From positions 1,030-23,022 of the forward strand of contig DDYO01000001.1 of the NCBI GenBank assembly GCA_002348045.1: a stretch of DNA of 21,993 nucleotides, written 5' to 3'. The notes beneath the pieces are model-generated. The model worked only from the letters and a program-made list of their open reading frames with translations, made no database searches and was not told the origin of the DNA. This DNA comes from Anaerolineales bacterium UBA2232 (GTDB lineage: Bacteria > Chloroflexota > Anaerolineae > UBA2200). This document shows, piece after piece, positions 8,067 to 14,905 of this stretch. A program made the translations under genes and the position numbers. The number at the start of each line of letters is the position of its first letter. Position 1 is the first letter of the stretch.

Positions 8067-9308
8067 GTGAAGAGAATCCTGATCCTGATGAGCGATACCG
8101 GCGGCGGGCACCGTGCAAGCGCCGATGCCCTGCGTGACGCTTTCAACGAACGGTACGCGGCACAGTTGCAGGTGGACATGGTAGACCTATGGCTGGATCA
8201 CACGCCGCCGCCCTTGAACCGCCTGCCCATGGGCTATCGCCTTCTAGTGGACGACTTGCCGTGGCTGTACAAGTTCATCTATGCGGTGGGCGAGAATCCC
8301 CAGACCACGGAGCCCCTCCTGGCGACTGCATCGCGATTGCTGAGCAGGCGTAGCAGTCGCGTCATCCGTCAGTACGGCCCAGATCTGATCCTGTCGGTTC
8401 ACCCATTGATGCAGCAGATCCCGTTGCGCGTTCTGAAGTGGATGAAGCGTGACATTCCTTTCGTAGCGGTTGTGACTGACTTGATCAACGTCCACCCGGT
8501 CTGGTACGACCAGAATGTCACGCTGTGCTTTGTCCCCAGCCAGGCGGCGTACAACCTGGCGCTCAAGGCAGGGCTGTATCCGGAGCAGTTGAGGCTACAC
8601 GGCTTGCCAATCCGCCCGGCCTTCAGCAGGCCGCAGCGCCCCAAGGCAGAGATCAGACAAGAGCTGGGCATGCTTCGGGACGTGCCGGCGCTGCTCATCG
8701 TCAGCGGCGGCGAGGGCATGGGGAAAATCGGCGAGGTGGCACGGGCGGTGGACCAGCGTCTGGCTGTTGATGGGCAAGGACGCAGCGAGCCGGCCGGACA
8801 ACAAGTCGTCGTATGCGGCCGCAACCAGAGGCTGGAGGAGGACCTACGGGCTTGCCCGTGGTCGATTCCGACCATTGTCAAGGGCTACGTGGACAACATT
8901 TGGGACTGGATGGCCGCTTGTGACTGCATCGTTAGCAAGGCGGGTCCCGGCACGATCGCCGAGGCTCTGGCGCTGGGGCGGCCCATCGGAATCATCGGCT
9001 ACATACCTGGACAGGAGACCGCCAACGTCCCTTACGTCCTGAAGAACGGAGTAGGCGTCTACAACGAGGACCCGCACCAAGTTGCTGAGATCATCAGCGG
9101 TTGGTTCGGTCCAGATCGTGACGTGATGGCTCAATTCGCGGAAAGGGCCAGGCATCTAGGTAGGCCAGAGGCCACGTCCCAGATTGTGGACGACATTGCA
9201 GCGCTACTGCAGCAGCAGGAGGATGCTCCCCGATGCCTCAGCGGAGAAAACGGGCGGCGCGCATCTGTTCATCCTGGCGCAGAAGCTGGAAGGTGGGAGA
9301 GCGCTTGA
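8067..9308 (+). CDS. GT28/MGDG-synthase-like glycosyltransferase
   Basis: The 413-residue protein belongs to the family of monogalactosyldiacylglycerol synthases, UgtP and MurG, which transfer a sugar from a nucleotide sugar to a membrane lipid at the cytoplasmic face. The N-terminus has MSDTGGGHRASADAL (8-22), the hallmark glycine loop of the MGDG-synthase N-terminal domain, and VVTDLINVHPVWYD in the middle. The C-terminal half has LIVSGGEGMGKIG and VSKAGPGTIAEALALGRPIGI, the GT28 nucleotide-sugar site. There is no signal peptide. The start is GTG 8067 with a GTGGGG purine-rich stretch upstream. The last ~35 residues are low-complexity and lie beyond the domain. It sits between an ion pump and a UbiB kinase, 3' of uppS, so a glycolipid or polyprenyl-glycan product is plausible. 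Donor and acceptor cannot be read from the sequence. Confidence 0.9.
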   Translation: MKRILILMSDTGGGHRASADALRDAFNERYAAQLQVDMVDLWLDHTPPPLNRLPMGYRLLVDDLPWLYKFIYAVGENPQTTEPLLATASRLLSRRSSRVIRQYGPDLILSVHPLMQQIPLRVLKWMKRDIPFVAVVTDLINVHPVWYDQNVTLCFVPSQAAYNLALKAGLYPEQLRLHGLPIRPAFSRPQRPKAEIRQELGMLRDVPALLIVSGGEGMGKIGEVARAVDQRLAVDGQGRSEPAGQQVVVCGRNQRLEEDLRACPWSIPTIVKGYVDNIWDWMAACDCIVSKAGPGTIAEALALGRPIGIIGYIPGQETANVPYVLKNGVGVYNEDPHQVAEIISGWFGPDRDVMAQFAERARHLGRPEATSQIVDDIAALLQQQEDAPRCLSGENGRRASVHPGAEAGRWESA

Positions 9309-9438
9309 GACGGCTCGAGCAGATCACCGCAGTGGACGTGCAATCCGCGTGCGGGGAGGACCGAGTCACGAGGCCCATCCGGGGCAAGAACAGTACGGCC
9401 GGAGAGCGAGTGGTTTGTTCTTCCGAGAGAGAGCAGTC

Positions 9439-11109
9439 ATGTACAGGATAGGACGAACGCGAAGGCATCTGCGGCGCTACCGCGAGATCGTGGCTATCCT
9501 GGCGAAACACGGTCTGGATGCCCTGGTAGACCAGTTGAGCCTGACGGCTTATCTAGGACTGCCGAAGTGGCCGTCACAACCAGAAGTGGCGGAACAGGAG
9601 AGGCTTACTATCCCTCAGCGGCTGCGGATGGCTGTGGAGGAATTGGGGCCGACATTCATCAAGTTGGCGCAGATTCTGAGCACACGACCAGACCTGATCC
9701 CCCCAGCCTATCTGACGGAGTTGATCCGCCTGCAAGATACGGTACCACCAGCTCCATGGGAGCTGGTCAAGGCGAAGATTGAGGAAGAACTTGGCCCTCT
9801 CGATCACGTATTTTCTTCCTTTGAAGCCCAGCCTGTGGCGGCAGCCTCGCTAGGGCAGGTGCATTTGGCACGCCTGCAAAGCGGTGAAGAGGTGGTAGTC
9901 AAGGCCAGACGGCCCGGGATCGAAGAGGTCGTTGATGTGGATCTGGAAATCCTACGCGACCTGGCGCAATGGGCAGCAAAGCATACTCCTCTGAGCGAGT
10001 TCTATGAACTACCTGAGATAATCGAGGATTTCGCGCACACGCTACGAAATGAGATAGACTACCTCTCTGAGGGCCAGAATGCTGATCGTTTCCGTCAGAA
10101 CTTTGTCAACGAAACTGCACTATACGTACCGAGAGTTTATTGGGACCGCACAACGGAAAAGGTTCTGACCTTAGAGCGCATCAGCGGTATCAAGATCAAC
10201 GACATCGTAGCCCTTGACGAGGCCAGGATTGACCGCCATCAGGTCGCGTTGAACAGTGCGCGCATTATCATCAAACAAGTGCTGGAAGATGGGTTCTTCC
10301 ATGCCGACCCCCATCCCGGCAACTTTTTCGTTATGGATAATGCCGTCATTGGGGCAATGGATTTCGGGATGGTAGGCTACCTCAGCCCATGGGATAGGGA
10401 GCACCTGGTTCGCCTCTATATTGCGGCTGTGCAACTGGATGCGAGGGAGATTGTTGATGAGTTGATCTATGTAGCGGCAGCGCCGCCCTACACGGATCGT
10501 GCGGGAATAGAGCGCGAGTTGCAGAGGCTGTTGGTCAAGTACTACGGACGGCCATTGAAGGAGATCCAGGCGCGCCAGGTGGTGAATGAAGTAACTCCAA
10601 TTACCTTCCAGTACCATCTGCACCTTCCCAGTCAATGGTGGCTTCTTGGCAAGACGCTGGCCATGATGGAAGGGTTGGGGCTGCAATTGGATCCTGATTT
10701 TGACATCTTTGAGGTCAGCCAGCCATACGTGCACAAGCTCCTCTGGCAGATGCTCTCTCCGCGCAAGTGGGGAGGGAAGCTGGCACGAGGTGTGCTGGAT
10801 TGGAGTGAATTGTGGGCCGAGTTGCCGCGACGCAGCCTGCGCTTTCTGGACCAGGCAGAGAAAGGCAACCTTCAGCTGTCGTTAGATCTGAAGCGACTAG
10901 ATGAAGGCCTAGGCCGCCTGGATCGGTCGGCCAATCGCCTAGCGGTCAGTGTAGTGGTAGCCGCGTTGATCATCAGCCTGGCTCTGCTGATCCCTGTCTA
11001 TGCGCCTGCTGAAGTCTGGGGTTCCAGGTTAAGCGTTGTTGGATTGGCAGTAGCTGCTGCCCTCTGCCTGTGGTTGCTTCTGTCCATCCTGCGCTCCAAT
11101 GGGCGTTGA
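9439..11109 (+). CDS. ABC1/UbiB family atypical kinase with C-terminal membrane anchor
   Basis: The 556-aa protein is of the UbiB/ADCK/COQ8 family, atypical kinase/ATPases tied to isoprenoid-quinone and other lipid metabolism at membranes. Motifs: RRYREIVAILAKHG near the N-terminus, IKLAQILSTRPDLIP (74-88), the Ala-rich loop VAAASLGQVH (133-142), Lys155 in VVVKARRPG, RNEIDYLSEGQNADRF (203-218), HADPHPGN (288-295) and DFG (308-310). Two hydrophobic helices (about 502-520 and 530-551) end the protein, as in bacterial UbiB. The family's near-invariant KxGQ is K75-L-A-Q78 here, with Gly replaced by Ala. The start at ATG 9439 fits the family N-terminus; the frame is open further upstream but would overlap the glycosyltransferase gene. 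The ribosome-binding site is weak (GAGAGAG). No quinone-biosynthesis genes are in the window. Confidence 0.92.
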   Translation: MYRIGRTRRHLRRYREIVAILAKHGLDALVDQLSLTAYLGLPKWPSQPEVAEQERLTIPQRLRMAVEELGPTFIKLAQILSTRPDLIPPAYLTELIRLQDTVPPAPWELVKAKIEEELGPLDHVFSSFEAQPVAAASLGQVHLARLQSGEEVVVKARRPGIEEVVDVDLEILRDLAQWAAKHTPLSEFYELPEIIEDFAHTLRNEIDYLSEGQNADRFRQNFVNETALYVPRVYWDRTTEKVLTLERISGIKINDIVALDEARIDRHQVALNSARIIIKQVLEDGFFHADPHPGNFFVMDNAVIGAMDFGMVGYLSPWDREHLVRLYIAAVQLDAREIVDELIYVAAAPPYTDRAGIERELQRLLVKYYGRPLKEIQARQVVNEVTPITFQYHLHLPSQWWLLGKTLAMMEGLGLQLDPDFDIFEVSQPYVHKLLWQMLSPRKWGGKLARGVLDWSELWAELPRRSLRFLDQAEKGNLQLSLDLKRLDEGLGRLDRSANRLAVSVVVAALIISLALLIPVYAPAEVWGSRLSVVGLAVAAALCLWLLLSILRSNGR

Positions 11110-11142
11110 TCTATCAAGGAAGAAGAGAAACTGGGCAGGTAC

Positions 11143-11457
11143 GTGTTCTCGAGCAGAATGGGCCTTCTGGTTTTCTTCATGCGGCATGTAAGCATTGTCA
11201 TAATAGCTGTGGTCACTGCTGCTGTCATCTATGTCGTGTGTCGAGTTGTGAATGATTGGCTGAATGAGGGATCTGTCCTGCCGCTAGAGTCTAGAATTGC
11301 TGTGGCAGGCATTTTGTCACTAGTGCTCTGGTATGGAGTGCAGTGCATCCGAAGTTCGCTCGGGACACTCCGAACTTGTGGCAGAGCAACTGTAAGCCTG
11401 GTTCCGCTATTCCTACTGCTGTTCGCGTTGCTCTTCTGGCAGGCCTCAAAGCGCTAG
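11143..11457 (+). CDS. Small three-helix membrane protein, unknown function
   Basis: I do not recognise this 104-residue protein. It has three hydrophobic segments, about residues 7-32 (LLVFFMRHVSIVIIAVVTAAVIYVV), 51-68 (RIAVAGILSLVLWYGVQC) and 82-99 (VSLVPLFLLLFALLFW), separated by short charged loops, so it should be an integral membrane protein. The GTG at 11143 is the longest start and an ATG at 11158 is an alternative. Neither has a strong ribosome-binding site. It lies 33 bp downstream of the UbiB-like kinase on the same strand and may be the last gene of that run. Its hydrophobicity pattern supports a real gene; the lack of recognisable homology and the weak start keep confidence moderate. 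Confidence 0.55.
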   Translation: MFSSRMGLLVFFMRHVSIVIIAVVTAAVIYVVCRVVNDWLNEGSVLPLESRIAVAGILSLVLWYGVQCIRSSLGTLRTCGRATVSLVPLFLLLFALLFWQASKR

Positions 11458-11616
11458 ACTCGTGCCGCTGCAAGAGAACACCGTACTGAAAAAGGCTACC
11501 AGATGAGGAGGGTTGTATAGTGAGGCACGCACGCATCGTAGGTTGGGGTGACATGATTCAGACGGAATTGGAGGATCGCCCCTCTGGCATTAGCATATCG
11601 CCAGTAGGAGGGCTCC

Positions 11617-11790
11617 ATGACGGAGACACGCAAGCACTTCACCGTCGAGCAGAAGATGACCGCCCTGCACCGCCACCTGTTGGAGCATGTGCCAGTCTCC
11701 AACCTATGCGACGAGCACGGCATCAACCCCACGGTGTTCGGTCGCGGGCAAGATGCCATCATGCAGGGAGCTGTTGCTTTCCAAGGATCC
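11617..11790 (+). pseudogene. Truncated transposase (IS3-type OrfA-like N-terminal stub)
   Basis: ATG 11617 follows TAGGAGGG (11605-11612). The translation starts MTETRKHFTVEQKMTALHRHLL and continues EHVPVSNLCDEHGINPTVF. This is the N-terminal helix-turn-helix of transposase OrfA proteins of the form FTxEQK...PVSDLCDExGxxPTxFYRWQ. The usual YRWQ has become GRGQ, and after residues reading AVAFQG the frame leaves any transposase similarity and runs over the ABC transporter gene. The catalytic part is missing, so this is a degraded insertion-sequence stub. I could not identify terminal inverted repeats. Its 3' end supplies the AAGGA that precedes the ABC ATPase start. Confidence 0.75.
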
Positions 11791-11797
11791 ACGTGCT

Positions 11798-12742
11798 ATG
11801 ACCTTTGCTGTTCAAACCCGGCAACTGAGCAAGCGCTACCGTACTCAGAGCGAGAGCCGACCAGCTATCGAGGGCATCGACCTGGAGATCGCGCCCGGCT
11901 GCCTGTATGGTCTGGTGGGGCCCGACGGCGCAGGCAAGACGACCACCATCCGCATCCTGGCCACCGTGATGCTGCCGACATCGGGGACCGCCTATATTGC
12001 GGGGCTCGACGTGGTGCGAGCGGCCGAGCGGGTACGTCCCCATATCGGCTACATGCCCCAGGACTTTAGCCTGTATCCGGACCTGAGCGTGAGGGAGAAT
12101 CTCGAGTTCTTTGCCGATCTCCGTGGCGTGCCTCGTGCCCGTCGCCAGGTGCGTATCGCCGAGCTGCTCCGATTTGCCCGGCTGAGCGAGTTTCAGTCCC
12201 GCCGCAGCGAGCATCTCTCGGGCGGCATGCGCAAAAAACTGGCGCTGGCCTGCGCCCTGATTCATGAACCAAAGGTGCTGCTGCTAGATGAGCCCACCAC
12301 CGGCGTGGACCCCGTTTCGCGCCGGGAGCTGTGGCGCCTCCTGGCCGCAGTCATCCAGCAGGGGGTGACCGTGTTGGTGAGCACCCCGTACATGGATGAG
12401 GCCGAGCGCTGCCACACCATCGGCATGTTGTACGATGGGCAGTTGCTCACCAGCGGCTCGCCGAGCGAACTCGAGCGGCGCCTGCCCTTCTCCATCCTGG
12501 AGTTAAAGGCCAGGCCGCGCCTGGCCGCGCGCCAGGCCGTCGGGGCGACCGACGGCGTCCTAGCCTGGCACCCGGTGGGCGACCGGCTCCGCCTGGCGGT
12601 GGCAGACGTCCAGGAGGTGCAACCGCGCCTGGTGGCGTCTCTGGCTCAGACCGGCGCCAGGGCGGAGTTCCTGCGTCCGTCCAAAGCGACGATGGAGGAC
12701 GTGTTCATCCACCTCGTTGAAACAGAGCGAGGCAAAGCATGA
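11798..12742 (+). CDS. ABC-2 type exporter ATPase 1 (YbhF-like first half)
   Basis: This 314-aa ATPase belongs to the ABC-2/drug-efflux class (related to the N-terminal half of YbhF) and powers the neighbouring permease. Walker A GPDGAGKTT (41-49), Q-loop MPQDFSLYPDLSVREN (86-101), signature HLSGGMRKKLALA (139-151), Walker B LLLDEPTTGVDP (161-172). The switch region reads VSTPYMDEAE (194-203): the H-loop His is Pro197, so hydrolysis at its own Walker site may be weak. The C-terminal extension ends in the usual PSKATMEDVFIHL. Start ATG 11798 is chosen because the domain begins there and AAGGA lies about 10 nt upstream, inside the transposase stub. The frame is open further 5', but those residues overlap the stub in another frame. 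The stop overlaps the next start by 4 bp (ATGA), so the genes are coupled. Confidence 0.93.
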   Translation: MTFAVQTRQLSKRYRTQSESRPAIEGIDLEIAPGCLYGLVGPDGAGKTTTIRILATVMLPTSGTAYIAGLDVVRAAERVRPHIGYMPQDFSLYPDLSVRENLEFFADLRGVPRARRQVRIAELLRFARLSEFQSRRSEHLSGGMRKKLALACALIHEPKVLLLDEPTTGVDPVSRRELWRLLAAVIQQGVTVLVSTPYMDEAERCHTIGMLYDGQLLTSGSPSELERRLPFSILELKARPRLAARQAVGATDGVLAWHPVGDRLRLAVADVQEVQPRLVASLAQTGARAEFLRPSKATMEDVFIHLVETERGKA

Positions 12743-13689
12743 GCAAAGGCAATGCGGTCGAGGTTGAGGCCCTGAGCAAGAGGTTCGGCCAATTCACCGC
12801 TGTCGACCAGGTTAGCTTTGCCATTCCCACGGGCGAGATATTCGGCCTGCTAGGGCCCAACGGGGCAGGCAAGAGCACCACCATACGTGTGCTATGTGGC
12901 ATACTCCTGCCCAGCTCGGGCAGTGCCCGCGTGCTCGGTTTCGATGTGGCACGCCAACCGGAAGAGGTCAAGAAGCGCATTGGTTACATGTCGCAAAAGT
13001 TCGCCCTGTATGATGATCTGACGGTCGCGGAGAACCTGGACTTTTATGCGCGCATCTATGGCGTCGACGCAGCCAGACGGGGCCCTCGCCTGGAGAAGCT
13101 ACTGCGGATGGCGGGCCTGCTCGGCCACGAGCGGCAGCACGCTTCCAACCTCTCAGGGGCCTGGCGACAGCGGCTGGCGCTGGCTTGCGCCATCGTGCAC
13201 GAGCCGCCGATGCTCTTTCTGGATGAGCCCACCGCCGGGGTCGACCCAAACTCGCGCCGCGAGTTCTGGAACCTGATCTACGAGCTGGCTGGCCAGGGGG
13301 TGAGCGTGCTGGCCAGCACGCACTATATGGATGAAGCCGAATTCTGCAACATCATCGGCATGATGCATGGCGGGCGACTGATCGCGCTCGGCGATGTGGA
13401 CACGCTGAAAGCGAGCACAAAAGCCTTGCTGGAGATCGACTGCGGTGCACCGGCCAGGGCCGAGGCGGTCGCCGCTGCCTTGCCTGGGGTGATCGATGCC
13501 GCGCTGCAGGGAGTGCTCTTGCACGTGACGGTGGAGGACGCGGGTCTCAGGCAGCAGCTGGTGGACGCGTTGACCCGCGAGGGCATCGATGTCCTGCGCG
13601 CCGAATTCGTACAGCCCTCGCTCGAGGATGTCTTTGTGTCGCTCATCGAGGCCCAGTACCGTGCGCAGGCACGGGAAGCGACGGAGTAG
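12739..13689 (+). CDS. ABC-2 type exporter ATPase 2 (YbhF-like second half)
   Basis: A second 316-aa ABC ATPase, homologous to the C-terminal half of YbhF-type proteins. Walker A GPNGAGKST (39-47), Q-loop region MSQKFALYDDLT, Walker B LFLDEPTAGVDP (159-170), and an intact H-loop His195 in ASTHYMDEAE. The signature is NLSGAWRQRLALA, with Ala replacing the second Gly of LSGG (138-142). Together with the Pro substitution in the partner ATPase, this suggests one canonical and one degenerate composite ATP site in a heterodimer. The C-terminal QPSLEDVFVSLIE matches the family. It overlaps the upstream gene by 4 bp and lies 11 bp before the permease. The separate, coupled genes look like a split version of the fused YbhF ATPase. 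Confidence 0.93.
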   Translation: MSKGNAVEVEALSKRFGQFTAVDQVSFAIPTGEIFGLLGPNGAGKSTTIRVLCGILLPSSGSARVLGFDVARQPEEVKKRIGYMSQKFALYDDLTVAENLDFYARIYGVDAARRGPRLEKLLRMAGLLGHERQHASNLSGAWRQRLALACAIVHEPPMLFLDEPTAGVDPNSRREFWNLIYELAGQGVSVLASTHYMDEAEFCNIIGMMHGGRLIALGDVDTLKASTKALLEIDCGAPARAEAVAAALPGVIDAALQGVLLHVTVEDAGLRQQLVDALTREGIDVLRAEFVQPSLEDVFVSLIEAQYRAQAREATE

Positions 13690-13700
13690 GAGGTGAGGGA

Positions 13701-14828
13701 GTGAGTCGATTGTGGTGTATCATGCGCAAGGAGTTCATCCACATCTGGCGCGACCCGCGCACGCTCAGCCTGGTCATCATCCTGCCCGTGGTGATGCTGC
13801 TTCTCCTTGGCTATGCGGTGGCCCGCGACGTCGAGGACATACCCCTGGCGGTTGCCGACCAAGGGAAGACCGATGCCAGCCGTCGTTTTGTTGAACGCAA
13901 CGAGGTGAGTGGCTTTTTCAAAGTGACCTACGATGTGGAGAGCGAGGATGAGATCCTGGCACTGATGGACCAGGGCAAGATCAAGGCGGGGTTGCTCATC
14001 CCGGAGAGCTTTGGCCGCAATACGGCGACCGGTGAACCCGGCGTCGTCCAATTCTACATCGACGGCTCCAATCCGGCCGTAGCGCAGGTGGCGCAACTGG
14101 CGGCCGAGACTATCGCTCAGGTGGCGTCGCAGGAGATCCTGGTGCAGCAGCTCAGCAAGGGTCCGCTGCGCTTGGAGCTGCGCCAGCCAGTGGATGCCCG
14201 GCTGCGCTTTCTCTACAACCCCAACATGCGTCGCACGAACTATATGGTGCCCGGACTGGTGGCGGCTATCCTGCAGGTTCAGACCCTGCTGCTGACCGCG
14301 TTCGCCATCGTCCGCGAGCGCGAGCAAGGCACGTTGGAGCAGCTCATCGTGACGCCCATCAAGCCTTGGGAACTCATGTTGGGCAAGATCCTGCCCTTTG
14401 TGTTGGTGGCCTTGCTCAACGTGGCCATGACGGTGGCGGTCGGCTACTTCTGGTTCGGCATGCCCATTGAGGGTAGCATGCTCCTGCTGGGGTTCTTGAG
14501 CCTAATCTTTCTCTTGGGCTCGCTGGGGCTGGGCATCCTCATTTCGAACATTTCCCGCACCCAGATGCAGGCGATGTACCTGGCCGCCTTTATCATGTTG
14601 CCGGCCTTTGTCCTCTCTGGCTTCCTCTTCCCGCGCGACAACATGCCCTGGCCGGCCTACTATGCTGGGTTCCTACTGCCGGTGACCTACTATCTGGAGA
14701 TCGTCCGCGGCATCATCCTCAAAGGGGTTGGGTTGGGCTATCTGTGGCCATGGGTCTGGCCGATGGCCGTTTTCAGCCTGGTCGTCTTTGCGGCCAGCGT
14801 GCTGCTGTTTCAGAAGCGGTTAGAGTAA
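13701..14828 (+). CDS. ABC-2 type transporter permease (YbhR/YhhJ-like)
   Basis: This 375-residue membrane subunit belongs to the ABC-2 export family. The first helix follows the typical MRKEFIHIWRDPRTLSLVI start (residues 8-26). An extracytoplasmic domain of about 160 residues (DVEDIPLAVADQ ... LRFLYNPNMR) comes next, then five membrane helices. The conserved NYMVPGLVAAILQ and REREQGTLEQLIVTPIKPWELMLGKILPF motifs mark the domain start and coupling region. The start is GTG 13701, supported by AGGAGGTGAG (13688-13697) overlapping the preceding stop. Only one permease is encoded, whereas YbhF systems normally have two (YbhS and YbhR), so it either homodimerises or pairs with one encoded elsewhere. 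The next gene encodes the adaptor. The substrate is unknown; drugs or lipids are typical for the family. Confidence 0.93.
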   Translation: MSRLWCIMRKEFIHIWRDPRTLSLVIILPVVMLLLLGYAVARDVEDIPLAVADQGKTDASRRFVERNEVSGFFKVTYDVESEDEILALMDQGKIKAGLLIPESFGRNTATGEPGVVQFYIDGSNPAVAQVAQLAAETIAQVASQEILVQQLSKGPLRLELRQPVDARLRFLYNPNMRRTNYMVPGLVAAILQVQTLLLTAFAIVREREQGTLEQLIVTPIKPWELMLGKILPFVLVALLNVAMTVAVGYFWFGMPIEGSMLLLGFLSLIFLLGSLGLGILISNISRTQMQAMYLAAFIMLPAFVLSGFLFPRDNMPWPAYYAGFLLPVTYYLEIVRGIILKGVGLGYLWPWVWPMAVFSLVVFAASVLLFQKRLE

Positions 14829-14905
14829 GGGATCGCGCAGCTCGACCGCTCGCAGCCACACTGGGTCTTCTCTGTTTTTCATACATGGGTCGGTGGAGGT
14901 CCTAC

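Noticed and set aside
13323..14327. 334-codon open frame on the - strand
   Set aside because: Antisense to the second ATPase and the permease, both of which have clear family motifs.
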